From a bacterium HR21 (GTDB lineage Bacteria > Bacteroidota > Ignavibacteria > Kapaibacteriales > HRBIN21), in assembly GCA_002898295.1 (NCBI GenBank), contig BEHX01000002.1, positions 1-64,000 of the forward strand: DNA of 64,000 nt. The letters are read 5' to 3'. Below, one piece after another: positions 25,789 through 35,378 of the stretch; position 1 is the stretch's first letter; each line of letters begins with the position of its first letter. The translations under genes were made by a program, and so were the position numbers. The notes beneath the pieces are model-generated. The model was not told the DNA's origin. It saw only the letters and a list, made by a program, of their open reading frames with translations, and did no database searches.

Positions 25789-28700
25789 ATGGCACCGACT
25801 GCAATGGTGCGGTTCCGACCCCTACTTCTCTGCGCTGTCTGCTCGCTCTGGGCACAGCCTCCTGCCGAGCGCCCCTCGATGTTCGCCGGAACCCACTTTT
25901 TCCTCGGCTTTATGGAAAACGAAATCGAGCGGGGTTCTTCCCTACGCCTCCAGCTAAGCATCGCCGCACGGGCTCCCACAACAGTTCGGGTCCGTTTCCC
26001 CACCGAGTCACAAGAGCGCATCTACCGGCTGAATGCAGGAGAGTACCGCTGGATTGCTGTTCCTCCCGAGCTGGAGGTCCGCACCCGGGAGCAACCGGTC
26101 GCCTCTGCCATTGAAATCCGCTCCGATGCCCCTATCGTGGTCTATGCCTTCAGCAGCCAAGCAACGACAACCGACGCCTACACAGCCATCCCGGTAGTCA
26201 ATTGGGGCACAGAGTACCGGATTCTGTCTTTCCCCAACGACGCTTACACGCCGCGTCCTGGGGATACAACGATCAACCGCCTGCGCGACCTCATCTTGCG
26301 CCGCAGTGAGTGGATGGTTATCGCCGCTTACGACTCCACCGTTGTGACTTTCGTCCCGCGTGTCCGCACCGCTGGTGGCAAAGCTGCCGGCATTCCACAC
26401 ACCGTCGTCCTCAACCGCGGGGAGTGCTACCTGGTCCAGTCCGATTCCACCCCGAAAGGGCTCGGCGACATGACAGGAACACTGGTGCAGAGTTCGAAAC
26501 CCATCGGGGTGCTCTCCGGGCACGTGCGTGTCTCGCTCCCGCTCAATCTTCCCCCTGAGGCTGACACGAAGGACCACCTGGTGGAAATGCTCCCTGCCCT
26601 CCCCAGCGTTGGGAAACGATACATCAGCACGCCTTTCGCCATTGGTACAGGCGATTGGTTCCGCGCCGTTGCCCTCTTCCCACAGACGCAGCTGAAACTG
26701 ACACGGGCTACAGGCTCTATTGTCCAGACCACGCTGCAGAACGCCGGCGATGGAGCAGACTTCCCTGCAGAAGCTGCGCCGATCCTCTGGGAAGCAGACA
26801 AGCCCTTCCTGCTGGTACAGCTGATGTACTCAGCTGTCACCGGTGGACCACAGGCGCTGGTGAATCCCTATGTGAGTTTCGACCCCTGCATGGTCCTTGT
26901 TCCACCCCTGGAGCAGTACGTCCAGCAAGCCCATTTCTTCGTTCCCGACACAAGTCTTGCCGGCTTCAATCAATTCAAGCGCCACTGGATCAATGTAGTC
27001 GTCAGCGCTGAGGCGTTGGCATCGCTGCAGCTCAATGGGACGCCTCTGTCGCAGCGCGCCCCACAGCTGCTCACCCAGCAACTCCCGTGGACTATCAACG
27101 GGATGCGCTACCACTGGGTGCAGTTGCCCGTTTCTCCCGGCATGGTCGCTGAACTTCGCTGCTCGCAAGGCGAGTTTGCCGGCATCCTCTATGGAACCGG
27201 CTACGTGGACTCCTACGCTCTGGTCCTGGGAAGCGGGCTGCTACCACCGGGGACAAGCGATGCCCGCGCCCCGGAGCTGCTTCCCCAGCCCGGGACCTGT
27301 GGGGAAATCACGCTCTCCTGCAGCGATACTGGCTCCGGTATCGCCTGGATTGAGCCTCTACCGGACAGCACCTGGAACTACACCTGGGACTACGTTCAGC
27401 CGAGCCGTACGGAAGCCATTCTCTCTGCCCGACCCGTAGACCTGTCCCGAGACGGGCAGCTCACTGTTGAGATTCGAGACAATGCAGGAAACCGGCGGTG
27501 GTATCGCCACCAGTACTGGGCACCGCGCCTTTCCTGGCAGCCGACCCTGGTGCAGTTCCTCGGTGTCGGACCGAGCGAAACCCGCTGCCAGTCCGTGCTC
27601 CTGACAAACACCGGACGCGACACGCTGCGAATCACCGCACTGCGTGTGCAAGACGTGCGGCTCTCCCTCCAAGCGTCACCGCCCTTCAGGATAGCTCCCG
27701 GTAACTCGGTTCCCATCCAGCTCTGCTTCCGCCCAAACGGCACAGTGGCACCGCTTGTGGATAGCATTTGGGTGATCACCGAGTGTGCTCTCTCCTTCTC
27801 CATCCCTGTGGAAGCCACTGTCGACTCCGCGGGGTTGCTGGCTCGCGGGTGCTCGGTCGGCGCCGTACTCGTCGGCGAGGAAGGGGAATGCCAGCTCCGG
27901 TGGATCAACACAGGGAATCGCCCAGTGGTCATCCGTGCGGCACAGGCACGTCGAAGTGTACCGGCATTTCTCCTGGACACCGCTGGTCTTTTCCCTCGTA
28001 CTCTTGCTGCCGGGGACACACTCTGGCTGCGGGTCCGCTTCCAACCACCGTACCGTGGGGTCTTCCAGGACACGGTCGTGCTGGAGACAACACCGCTGAC
28101 CTCTGCCGGTGCCTGGGTTGACGGACGGGGTATCGCCCCGGAAGTCCACAGTGCCCAGCTCGACTGGGGACGACGGCGAGTCGGTACACGCTCGGACTCC
28201 CTCTTGCCGCTTGTCAACGTTGGCGATGCTCCCACACAGCTCTCTATCCTCGCCGATGACAATGTCCCTGAGCTTGGACACGGGCTTCCCCTTCGGACAA
28301 CTCTTGCCCCCGGGGATACTCTCTGGATTCCCCTCTGGTTTACCCCGACACAGCGGCAGTACTATATCCGACGGGTAACCCTCGAGAGCTCCTGGCGTCT
28401 CCATCCCCCAATTCAGCTCACCCTGACAGGCGAAGGCAGTGCACCGGAGCTTCAAGCTACGGCTGTTGACTTCGACACCCTACAGCTTGGGACCTGGCGG
28501 GATACGGTCGCACTCCTCCTCCGCGCTGCTGGGAATGAAGCGGCTGTGCTCGACAGCATCTGGCTCGACGGTCCCGAAGCCGCCGCGTTCGTTGTCCTGT
28601 CCCCTCCGGCATTGCCTCAACGCCTTCCCCCGGGAAGCTCACTTTCCCTCCCGCTGCGCTTCCAGCCGCAGAGAGTCGGGCTCCACCGAGCATGGCTGGT

Positions 28701-29847
28701 GTTTCGCCACAACGGGAAGCCTCCGTCTGCCAGTGATACTCTCCACGTTCTCCTCCTCGGCTACGGGCAAGCCCCACCGCCGGTGGACACGTTCACAGCT
28801 CGATGGGACACCCGAGTCGAGGCACCCAATGCTGTGCCTGCCTGTGAGGATTTCTCCGTACGGCTTTGCGTGCGGAATTCGGGCAATACCGTTCTGTTCT
28901 GCTCGGGCGTGCAGCTCCAGGGTGCTCCTCTGTCCGCCGTAGAGCCGCCTCTGCCGCAGCAGCTCTCACCAGGCGACTCCCTCTGCTTTTCTCTGCGCCT
29001 GGCTGGGATACCGGCAGGGCAGACAGTGCTCATGCTCCAGCTACAGCTGCGTTCGGAGTACGTTTTCCAAGACACGCTCCACACGGCGGAATTCCTCTGG
29101 ACACAGCGGCTCTTGGTGCAGGCACAGCCACACCCATGGCGCATTGAGCACATTGATACCCTCGTGCTCCAGCCTGGTGAGCAGGGGAGCGTGACCATTA
29201 CGGGCACACTCTCGAGTGTTGCCGGGAGTACCCCTGCTGGAAGTCTCTGCCTGCGGGTACCGCCCAACTGGCGTCTGAATGCTGCCGGCGCCGAGTACAC
29301 CGTCTTCGACGAGCGCGGACAATCTCAGCAAGGCATCATTGATGCTGCAGCGGAGTATTCCTGGGGGATCTGTCTGCACGTCGTGGGATTGCCACTTGCA
29401 CGAGCAGCCGCATGGCAGCTCCGGCTCCCCGTGGGAGCCTTCGTCGGGGCGGAGGAGCGTGCCCCTATTTCTCTGCGCATTGAGCCGGATTCACCGGACT
29501 GCGTGGTCGGAGACAGTGCGCTGGGAGAGTTGTTCCTGACCGGTCTCTGCGCTGCCCGCCTCCGCCCTGTGCTCCTCCGCCCACTGCCGGCGGTGCACAT
29601 CCTCCGCTTGATGCCCCAGCCTGCCTCTGAGGAACTCCTCGTGGAGCTGGAAAGCTCGGCAGAGACTGCCGCGCTCATTCAGCTGGTCAACCTCCGGGGT
29701 GAACTCCTCGCTGAGTGGAGCGTGCAGCTCGAAGAGGGGGTGGCTTTACGTAAATTTGCCCTCGCGTCTGTACCTCCAGGCGTCTACTGTCTGCGCCTGA
29801 ACGCGGCAGGCAGTCGCGAGCAGCGTCTACTTGTCATACAGCGATAG
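25789..29847 (+). CDS. large secreted protein: IgGFc-binding-like N-domain, choice-of-anchor repeats, T9SS sorting domain
   Basis: A 1352-residue exported protein. A signal peptide (MVRFRPLLLCAVCSLWAQ; start at 25789 or the in-frame ATG 25804) precedes an IgGFc-binding-like region (about 30-480) with VVYAFSSQATTTDAYTAIPV, GTEYRILSFP and HLVEMLPALPSVGKRY. A short Ig-like unit ending near DNAGNRRW follows. Several immunoglobulin-like choice-of-anchor units come next (about 590-1030; for example LRWINTGNRPVVI, LLPLVNVGDAPTQLSI). The C-terminal 80 residues (LRLMPQPASEELLVELES through GVYCLRLNAAGS) are a type A T9SS sorting domain. The protein should cross the outer membrane by T9SS and be attached to the surface. 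A related N-domain occurs in the gene at 38678-41047. Its ligand is unknown. Confidence 0.85.
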   Translation: MAPTAMVRFRPLLLCAVCSLWAQPPAERPSMFAGTHFFLGFMENEIERGSSLRLQLSIAARAPTTVRVRFPTESQERIYRLNAGEYRWIAVPPELEVRTREQPVASAIEIRSDAPIVVYAFSSQATTTDAYTAIPVVNWGTEYRILSFPNDAYTPRPGDTTINRLRDLILRRSEWMVIAAYDSTVVTFVPRVRTAGGKAAGIPHTVVLNRGECYLVQSDSTPKGLGDMTGTLVQSSKPIGVLSGHVRVSLPLNLPPEADTKDHLVEMLPALPSVGKRYISTPFAIGTGDWFRAVALFPQTQLKLTRATGSIVQTTLQNAGDGADFPAEAAPILWEADKPFLLVQLMYSAVTGGPQALVNPYVSFDPCMVLVPPLEQYVQQAHFFVPDTSLAGFNQFKRHWINVVVSAEALASLQLNGTPLSQRAPQLLTQQLPWTINGMRYHWVQLPVSPGMVAELRCSQGEFAGILYGTGYVDSYALVLGSGLLPPGTSDARAPELLPQPGTCGEITLSCSDTGSGIAWIEPLPDSTWNYTWDYVQPSRTEAILSARPVDLSRDGQLTVEIRDNAGNRRWYRHQYWAPRLSWQPTLVQFLGVGPSETRCQSVLLTNTGRDTLRITALRVQDVRLSLQASPPFRIAPGNSVPIQLCFRPNGTVAPLVDSIWVITECALSFSIPVEATVDSAGLLARGCSVGAVLVGEEGECQLRWINTGNRPVVIRAAQARRSVPAFLLDTAGLFPRTLAAGDTLWLRVRFQPPYRGVFQDTVVLETTPLTSAGAWVDGRGIAPEVHSAQLDWGRRRVGTRSDSLLPLVNVGDAPTQLSILADDNVPELGHGLPLRTTLAPGDTLWIPLWFTPTQRQYYIRRVTLESSWRLHPPIQLTLTGEGSAPELQATAVDFDTLQLGTWRDTVALLLRAAGNEAAVLDSIWLDGPEAAAFVVLSPPALPQRLPPGSSLSLPLRFQPQRVGLHRAWLVFRHNGKPPSASDTLHVLLLGYGQAPPPVDTFTARWDTRVEAPNAVPACEDFSVRLCVRNSGNTVLFCSGVQLQGAPLSAVEPPLPQQLSPGDSLCFSLRLAGIPAGQTVLMLQLQLRSEYVFQDTLHTAEFLWTQRLLVQAQPHPWRIEHIDTLVLQPGEQGSVTITGTLSSVAGSTPAGSLCLRVPPNWRLNAAGAEYTVFDERGQSQQGIIDAAAEYSWGICLHVVGLPLARAAAWQLRLPVGAFVGAEERAPISLRIEPDSPDCVVGDSALGELFLTGLCAARLRPVLLRPLPAVHILRLMPQPASEELLVELESSAETAALIQLVNLRGELLAEWSVQLEEGVALRKFALASVPPGVYCLRLNAAGSREQRLLVIQR

Positions 29848-29856
29848 GGGATGACG

Positions 29857-30708
29857 ATGCGGTACGTGCTCCTCCTGCTCGGCGGGCTCTCTGCAGGAAT
29901 CATCTCGACATGGGCTCAGCTGGAGCCGAGCCCTCTGGCGCCGGAAGTTGTGCCTCCGCGCATCTTCATCGGTCCTGCAGCAGGCTACAACCGGAGCTTC
30001 CATACGGCAAATATCGCCTCCTTTGCTACGCAGACGGAGTGCCCTGTCTTCGAGCGTGGTTCCGCAAACGGCTTCTTCCTTGGAGTAACGGCAGAGTATA
30101 TCCTGGGCGACCCGAGGACATCACGCTCGTCGGTTATCATGCGGATTATGTTCAACAACCTGCCTACCTCCTTTGAAGTCGCCGGAGATAACTACCCGAG
30201 CCGGCTGACGGCAACCATTGACGGACGCGACACGCAGGTGGTCATCAACACTTCGACCCGTCACGTGGCGGAGGTTTCCTACTACACGCTCGACGCCGAG
30301 CTCCTCTACCGGCTCGACATCGGGGAACTGCCTGTCGGGGTCGTCGTCGGACCTACGTTCGGCTTCCCGATCCGAGGAACCTTCCAACAGCGCTACGAAC
30401 TGACCAGCCCGGACTACGTGGACATTGGTGGTCGGCGTTACATCCCTGTCTTCGCTCGGGATACAACCGACCCAACGCTGCGCTATACGAACAATGACCG
30501 AACAATCATCGTCAAAGATGGCGACATCGAGGCGCGAACAGGCTTCCGGCTGGGCATCAAAGCCGGGCTGCAGTATGAGCTGACCGTCGGACGCTGGCGG
30601 GTGCTGCCGGGTATCTTCTACACCTTCGGCGTCACGAAGGTTACCTCCCGGGAAAACTGGCGGGTCAATGCACTGCAGATGGGCGTTGACTTCCGGACGG
30701 CATTCTGA
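29857..30708 (+). CDS. outer-membrane beta-barrel protein, partner of the T9SS protein
   Basis: A 283-residue predicted outer-membrane barrel. A signal peptide (YVLLLLGGLSAGIISTWAQ) is followed by alternating strands (FIGPAAGYNRSFHTANIASF, GVVVGPTFGFPIRG, TGFRLGIKAGLQYELTVG) and a closing strand WRVNALQMGVDFR. AGGGG lies 7 bases before the ATG at 29857, and directly abuts the earlier ATG at 29851, so 29857 is preferred. It follows the large T9SS gene after a few bases and is followed by a terminator. The closing strand resembles the C-terminal strand of the fused protein at 38678-41047 (WRLNQLGMRLGVLYR), suggesting related barrels. Function is unknown. Confidence 0.75.
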   Translation: MRYVLLLLGGLSAGIISTWAQLEPSPLAPEVVPPRIFIGPAAGYNRSFHTANIASFATQTECPVFERGSANGFFLGVTAEYILGDPRTSRSSVIMRIMFNNLPTSFEVAGDNYPSRLTATIDGRDTQVVINTSTRHVAEVSYYTLDAELLYRLDIGELPVGVVVGPTFGFPIRGTFQQRYELTSPDYVDIGGRRYIPVFARDTTDPTLRYTNNDRTIIVKDGDIEARTGFRLGIKAGLQYELTVGRWRVLPGIFYTFGVTKVTSRENWRVNALQMGVDFRTAF

Positions 30709-30740
30709 GACGGCAGACCCTTACACTGTCTGTATTTCTG

Positions 30741-30780
30741 GGCTTCGGTAGCACAAGCTGCCGAAGCCTTCTTTCCGTTT
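30741..30780 (+). terminator. rho-independent-type terminator after the T9SS/OMP operon
   Basis: An inverted repeat GGCTTCGGTAGC / GCTGCCGAAGCC (11 of 12 pairs plus a G-U wobble, 4-base loop) spans 30741-30768 and is followed by TTCTTTCCGTTTTC. It lies 33 bases after the OMP stop and 15 bases before the HIT gene. It is the clearest terminator I found in the window. Confidence 0.75.
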
Positions 30781-30795
30781 TCGCACGAGGGCAGC

Positions 30796-31296
30796 ATGGA
30801 ACGCTTGTGGGCACCGTGGCGGTCGCAGTACGTCTCCTCTGTGGCTGACCCAAGCCAGGAAGGAACTTCGTGCTTCCTGTGTGAGGCAATCGGGAGTGAC
30901 CCCGGGTATGATCGTGAACTTTACATTGTCGCCCGTTGGGAGCGCTGCTTTGCAATCTTGAATCGGTATCCGTACAACAGCGGGCATGTCATGGTTGCCC
31001 CAATCCGCCACGTTGGGGAACTTCAGGAACTGACCGAGGAGGAACTCTGCGACCTTATGCGCAAGACCCGGGACATTGTCTCTGCCCTGCAGCGGGCATT
31101 TTCCCCGCACGGCTTCAACATCGGACTCAATCTCGGGCGAGCTGCCGGTGCTGGATTACCCGAGCACCTGCATATCCACATTGTGCCCCGATGGCACGGG
31201 GACACAAACTTCCTGCCCGTAACGGCTGATGTCAAGGTGGTCTCCCATGCTCTGGAGGATGTCTACGAGCTGCTCCACGGAGAGCTCCGCCAATAA
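30796..31296 (+). CDS. HIT-family nucleotide hydrolase/transferase
   Basis: A 166-residue histidine-triad protein of the Ap4A-phosphorylase/Fhit-like branch, which acts on nucleoside polyphosphates or AMP conjugates. The N-terminal WAPWRSQYV and CFLCEAI (zinc-type Cys pair) precede RYPYNSGHVMVAPIRHVGEL. The catalytic triad HLHIHIVPRW is at about residue 137. Its 3' end overlaps the rsmA start by 38 bases. It begins directly after the terminator at 30741-30780, so it is the first gene of the HIT, rsmA, PAP2, DegT, GT4 run; its own promoter is not obvious. Confidence 0.93.
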   Translation: MERLWAPWRSQYVSSVADPSQEGTSCFLCEAIGSDPGYDRELYIVARWERCFAILNRYPYNSGHVMVAPIRHVGELQELTEEELCDLMRKTRDIVSALQRAFSPHGFNIGLNLGRAAGAGLPEHLHIHIVPRWHGDTNFLPVTADVKVVSHALEDVYELLHGELRQ

Positions 31297-32131
31297 GCTC
31301 ACCCCGCGCAAGCGCTGGGGGCAGCACTTCCTGCGGGATGAGCGCCTTGCTCGCCGGATTGTGGAACTTCTCGCATGCCAGCCCGGGGAAACAGTGCTGG
31401 AGGTCGGTCCCGGAACGGGCGCATTGACCGAACATCTCCTCCGGCTTCCTATCCGCCTGGTTGCGGTCGAGCTCGACGAGCGTTGCCTTGCCCTGCTGCG
31501 AGAGCGCTTTCCCGAATCCGCATTCCCACAGGCTCGGTTCGTACACGGGGACATTTTGGAATACGACCTTGCGGGGTATGCCCAGCAGGTTCTCGAACAG
31601 ACGGGCAAGAAGCTTGTGGTCATCGGCAACCTGCCGTACAACATTAGCTCTCCGCTCCTTTTTCGGCTCTTCGACACTGCTCGGCTGCTCTCACGGGCAG
31701 TCCTGATGGTACAGCGGGAACTCGCCCAGCGGCTGGTGGCGCCGCCGGGGACAAAAGAGTACGGCATTCTCCGCCTTGCCTGCTGGGTGGTTGCCGAGGC
31801 ACGGCTCTGCTTCCATGTCCCCGCCTGGGCATTCCAGCCAGCACCGGAGGTAACCTCCACTGTTGTCTCCCTCCGCTTTCGTCCCGATGCTTGGAGTGGG
31901 GATACCTTCCAGCGTTTCCGACGCTTCCTGCAGGCTGCCTTCGGCAAACGGCGGAAACAATTGCACAATGCCCTTGAAGACTACGTCGCCTCCCTCCTCC
32001 ACCGTTCTGCCGGAGAAGTGCTCCAGAAGGCAGGGATTGCACCTGAACGGCGCGCCGAAGAGCTCAGCCCGGAGGAGCTCATTGGTCTCTACCGTCTCCT
32101 GGAAGCAGAGCGCCTCGATGGTTGTGCCTGA
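31259..32131 (+). CDS. rsmA: 16S rRNA (adenine1518-N6/adenine1519-N6)-dimethyltransferase
   Basis: RsmA (KsgA) dimethylates two adjacent adenines in helix 45 of 16S rRNA with SAM. The 290-residue product shows the family start KRWGQHFLRDERLARRIVEL, SAM motif LEVGPGTGALTEHLL, the acidic VAVELDERC, and the catalytic IGNLPYNISSPLLF. The C-terminal helical domain (about 215-290) is complete. The ATG at 31259 lies within the HIT gene (38-base overlap); an in-frame upstream Met is also possible. The stop overlaps the PAP2 gene start by 14 bases. Confidence 0.96.
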   Translation: MSTSCSTESSANKLTPRKRWGQHFLRDERLARRIVELLACQPGETVLEVGPGTGALTEHLLRLPIRLVAVELDERCLALLRERFPESAFPQARFVHGDILEYDLAGYAQQVLEQTGKKLVVIGNLPYNISSPLLFRLFDTARLLSRAVLMVQRELAQRLVAPPGTKEYGILRLACWVVAEARLCFHVPAWAFQPAPEVTSTVVSLRFRPDAWSGDTFQRFRRFLQAAFGKRRKQLHNALEDYVASLLHRSAGEVLQKAGIAPERRAEELSPEELIGLYRLLEAERLDGCA

Positions 32132-33119
32132 AGCGGTCCGGCAGCTACGACCCCCGGTGCCTGCTCGCCTCCGCCGCTGGCGTTGGTATGGGCACGATCT
32201 CTATACGCTGGCTCTCCTGGGCATCTACAGCATCCTGGGGATCGCCTTCTACCCCGCTGTGGAGAAGGCATCGGCATGGTTGCTCCTCAATGCTGTCGTT
32301 GCCATGGTTATCGTCGGACTGGCATGGGCAGACCGACCCGGCTCTCCTCGCTGGGTTCGGCTCCTCCACTGGCTCTACATCGCCCCGGTCATTTACCTCA
32401 TGTACCAGGAGGTGCATGCCTATGTCCCCGCAGTCAACCCACGACTCTATGACGAGCTGCTGATCGCCTGGGACCTTGCACTCTTTGGGACACATCCGAC
32501 ACACTGGCTTGCTCGCTTCGCCCACCCACTGCTGACCGAGTACCTTCAGACTGCCTACATGCTCTTCTACTTCCTGCCGCTGATTCACGGGGCAGAACTT
32601 CTCTGGCGGCGGCGCTTCCACGACGCTGCTGAGCTGGCTCGCCTGATGGCGTTCGGCTTCTACGTGTCGTACCTGTGCTACTTTGTTCTTCCGGCAATTG
32701 GACCACGCTTTACCCTGCACGACTTCCGCCAGCTAGATCAGGAGCTGCCCGGACTGTGGCTTACCCCACGATGGCGGGCATATATCAACGCGGGAGGCGG
32801 CATTCCTCCCGGTGCTCCGGATCCAGAAAAGCACGTCCACCGAGATTGCATGCCGAGCGGGCACACCATGATGACCCTGCTCAACCTGCTCCTAGCATTC
32901 CGCTTCCGTTCTCGAACACGCTGGCTACTGGCAGTAGCAGGAATGAGCCTCATCGTGGCAACCGTCTACCTCCGCTACCACTACGTCGTTGACCTCCTTG
33001 CCGGAGCACTCTGCACCCTCGGGGTGCTCTGGCTGGAGCCGCGTCTCCACCGGCTCTTGCGCCGAGTTGGTTGGATCCAAGATCACCTCGATGGTCGCCT
33101 GGAAGGTCGAACGGTGTAA
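32118..33119 (+). CDS. PAP2-superfamily membrane phosphatase / inositol-phosphorylceramide-synthase-like
   Basis: A 333-residue integral membrane protein with about seven hydrophobic helices. The phosphatase motifs are in the C-terminal half: CMPSGHTMMT (the PSGH core, His acting as proton donor) and RYHYVVDLLAG (catalytic His plus Asp). Such enzymes release or transfer phosphate groups on lipids; the size and layout resemble the AUR1/inositol-phosphorylceramide-synthase-like branch. The start ATG at 32118 (in-frame with the longer frame to 31863) gives a product starting just before the first helix. It overlaps rsmA by 14 bases and the aminotransferase gene by 29, so it is part of one translationally coupled run. 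Confidence 0.85.
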   Translation: MVVPEAVRQLRPPVPARLRRWRWYGHDLYTLALLGIYSILGIAFYPAVEKASAWLLLNAVVAMVIVGLAWADRPGSPRWVRLLHWLYIAPVIYLMYQEVHAYVPAVNPRLYDELLIAWDLALFGTHPTHWLARFAHPLLTEYLQTAYMLFYFLPLIHGAELLWRRRFHDAAELARLMAFGFYVSYLCYFVLPAIGPRFTLHDFRQLDQELPGLWLTPRWRAYINAGGGIPPGAPDPEKHVHRDCMPSGHTMMTLLNLLLAFRFRSRTRWLLAVAGMSLIVATVYLRYHYVVDLLAGALCTLGVLWLEPRLHRLLRRVGWIQDHLDGRLEGRTV

Positions 33120-34206
33120 CCTGCGGCGTCAGACCGAGGAGCTGCTCCCGGAGCTGCTCCGCGCAGCTGAGGAAGTTCTACGCAGCGGGGTGTATATCCT
33201 TGGACCGCAACTGGAAGCCTTCGAGCAGGAATTTGCCCGCTGGCTTGGTCGGCGCTTCGCCTACGGGGTAGCCTCAGGCACAGAAGCCCTAGCACTGGCG
33301 CTGCTTGCCGTAGGCGTGCGTCCCGGTGACGAAGTGATCACCACGCCATTTACGGCAATCCCAACCATTGCGGCAATCGCTATGGTTGGGGCGCGTCCAG
33401 TTTTCGTGGATATCGAGCCCGACACCTACACGCTCAATCCCGAACTGCTGCCGAGAGCGATCTCTGCGCGCACGCGAGCACTTGTGCCGGTCCATCTCTT
33501 TGGACACTGCGCCGAGATGGAACCGATTCTGGCAATTGCCCGCTCGGCAGGCATTCCCGTCATCGAGGATGCAGCCCAAGCCCACGGGAGTCTCTACCAC
33601 GGCAGACCTGCAGGGACGTTCGGAACCATCGGCTGCTTCAGCTTCTACCCCACGAAGAATCTCGGAGCATACGGCGATGCCGGTGCCGTTGTCACCGACG
33701 AGGAAGAACTCGCTCACCGCCTTCGCCTCCTGCGCAACTATGGGCAGGTATCTCCTTACCGGAGCGTGCTTCCGGGCTATAACAGCCGTCTCGACGAGCT
33801 CCAGGCAGCCTTCCTGCGAGTCAAACTCTCCTACCTGGAGCGCTGGAACCAACGCCGGCAACAGCTGGCACAGCTCTACCGGCGTTCTCTGACCATCCCT
33901 GAGATTCACCATCCAACCGTTCGCCCCGGACACTGCCCGAACTGGCATCTCTACGTTGTCCGCGCGGAACGGCGCGACGAGCTCTGGCGCTACCTTGAAG
34001 CAAACGGCATCCAGGCCAATGTGTACTACCCTCTCCCGGCTCACCTCCAGCCTGCATACGCACACTTAGGCTACCGGGAAGGCGATTTCCCTGAAGCCGA
34101 ACGGGCAGCCCGGCAGGTCTTAGCGCTGCCGATGTATCCGGAGCTTACAGAGGAAGAAATCGAGCAGGTTGCCTTGACGATCTGTCGTTTCTACGGATAC
34201 GTGTAG
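33091..34206 (+). CDS. DegT/DnrJ/EryC1-family PLP aminotransferase
   Basis: A 371-residue sugar aminotransferase-type enzyme, usually converting a keto-sugar nucleotide to an amino sugar with glutamate as donor. It has the substrate/cofactor block VASGTEALALALLAVGVRPG and GDEVITTPFTAIPTIAAI. The PLP-binding Asp and stacking site are near IPVIEDAAQAHGS, and the Schiff-base Lys is in SFYPTKNLGAYGDAG. The ATG at 33091 lies 29 bases inside the PAP2 gene; the longer frame to 32989 is shadow. A glycosyltransferase follows 5 bases later. A second enzyme of the same family is at 58298-59494. Confidence 0.93.
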   Translation: MVAWKVERCNLRRQTEELLPELLRAAEEVLRSGVYILGPQLEAFEQEFARWLGRRFAYGVASGTEALALALLAVGVRPGDEVITTPFTAIPTIAAIAMVGARPVFVDIEPDTYTLNPELLPRAISARTRALVPVHLFGHCAEMEPILAIARSAGIPVIEDAAQAHGSLYHGRPAGTFGTIGCFSFYPTKNLGAYGDAGAVVTDEEELAHRLRLLRNYGQVSPYRSVLPGYNSRLDELQAAFLRVKLSYLERWNQRRQQLAQLYRRSLTIPEIHHPTVRPGHCPNWHLYVVRAERRDELWRYLEANGIQANVYYPLPAHLQPAYAHLGYREGDFPEAERAARQVLALPMYPELTEEEIEQVALTICRFYGYV

Positions 34207-34211
34207 GCTCC

Positions 34212-35378
34212 ATGCGGTGGGCTTTGCTGGCACAAGTATGGGTAGATGACCCCACCGTGGTTGTCTCAGGGTCGAACGTGCAAGTTTACTACATTGCTCA
34301 AGAGCTGGCCCGACGTGGGGAGGATGTTCTGGTTCTCTTGTCTGGGCATCCAACAGCGTGGGAACGGACGGAGGGAAAGCTCACGCTGATCTCGCTGCCT
34401 GCTTGCGGCAGGGGTCTCCGAGGCTGGTTTCACCCACGCTGGATGCGCCGAGCCGAAGACATCCTGCGAGCATTTGCCCCGGATGTGCTCTACCAGCGAG
34501 GGAAGTTACCCGAAAGTGTACTGGCAGCCCGATATAGCCGCCGGCACGATGCGCTTTTTGTCTGGTGCAGTAACGCCGACAATAGCGCCCGCCGCTGGAA
34601 GTTCGTGCGCAAACGACTGCGATACCGCCGCTCTCCCTGGTGGTTACTGCCGGCACGGCTCCTGGAAGCCGCCGCGGCAGATTTCGCCATCCAACGGGCA
34701 ATACGCTCAGCTGGATTAGTCCTTGCCCAGACCCGCTACCAGCGAGAAACCCTCCGTGCCGTCCTTGGGAAAGAGCCGCAGCTTCTCGGCTCGGGGCATC
34801 CTCTGCCTCCGCCCCCTCCCGAACGCACAGAGCTTCCCCCCGTAGTGCTCTGGTTAGCAAATCTCACACCGATGAAACAGCCGCTGGTCTTCGTCCGCAT
34901 AGCACACCGGCTTCAGCACTGCAACGCCCACTTTCTGATGGCAGGGGCTGCCCCGAACGGAACGCTTCGGGCAACTGTTGAGCATGCGGCACGCCAGCTG
35001 GCGAATTTCTCTTACTTCGGTCCGGTCTCTTTCCGAGATACGGCAGCACTCTTCGCCCGTGCCTCGCTCTTTGTGCTGACCTCCGAATTCGAATTCGAAG
35101 GAATCCCCAACACAGTCATCCAGGCATGTCTCCACGGGGTACCCACTCTCAGTTTACGGAATGATCCCGATGAACTCATCCGCACACACCGCATCGGGGA
35201 GGTTGCTGAAGACGAAGCCGCTCTTGCCGCCGCTGTAGAGCAATGGCTCTCCGACCCTGCTGGTCGGCGCGAAGCTGGTCAGCGTGCGTATCTGCTTGCG
35301 CGCTCCCAGTTCGATATCCACCGTGTGGTAGACCGCCTACAAGAGCTGGTCCGAGGAGCCCTCCGAGGGAGAGCCTGA
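34212..35378 (+). CDS. family 4-type glycosyltransferase
   Basis: A 388-residue GT-B enzyme that adds a sugar from a nucleotide donor. The N-terminal acceptor domain starts with WALLAQVWVDDPTVVVSGSN. The C-terminal donor domain starts near PPVVLWLANLTPMKQPLVFV (the LWLANLTPMK loop) and contains ASLFVLTSEFEFEGIPNTVI, where the ExFEGxPxxxIQA-like motif binds the nucleotide sugar. It follows the DegT gene by 5 bases; the pair probably makes and transfers an amino sugar. Its 3' end overlaps speE by 42 bases. Confidence 0.88.
   Translation: MRWALLAQVWVDDPTVVVSGSNVQVYYIAQELARRGEDVLVLLSGHPTAWERTEGKLTLISLPACGRGLRGWFHPRWMRRAEDILRAFAPDVLYQRGKLPESVLAARYSRRHDALFVWCSNADNSARRWKFVRKRLRYRRSPWWLLPARLLEAAAADFAIQRAIRSAGLVLAQTRYQRETLRAVLGKEPQLLGSGHPLPPPPPERTELPPVVLWLANLTPMKQPLVFVRIAHRLQHCNAHFLMAGAAPNGTLRATVEHAARQLANFSYFGPVSFRDTAALFARASLFVLTSEFEFEGIPNTVIQACLHGVPTLSLRNDPDELIRTHRIGEVAEDEAALAAAVEQWLSDPAGRREAGQRAYLLARSQFDIHRVVDRLQELVRGALRGRA

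Noticed and set aside
35085-35100. Short tandem repeat giving Glu-Phe-Glu-Phe-Glu in the GT4 glycosyltransferase
   Set aside because: It lies in the conserved donor-binding motif region and is within normal variation.
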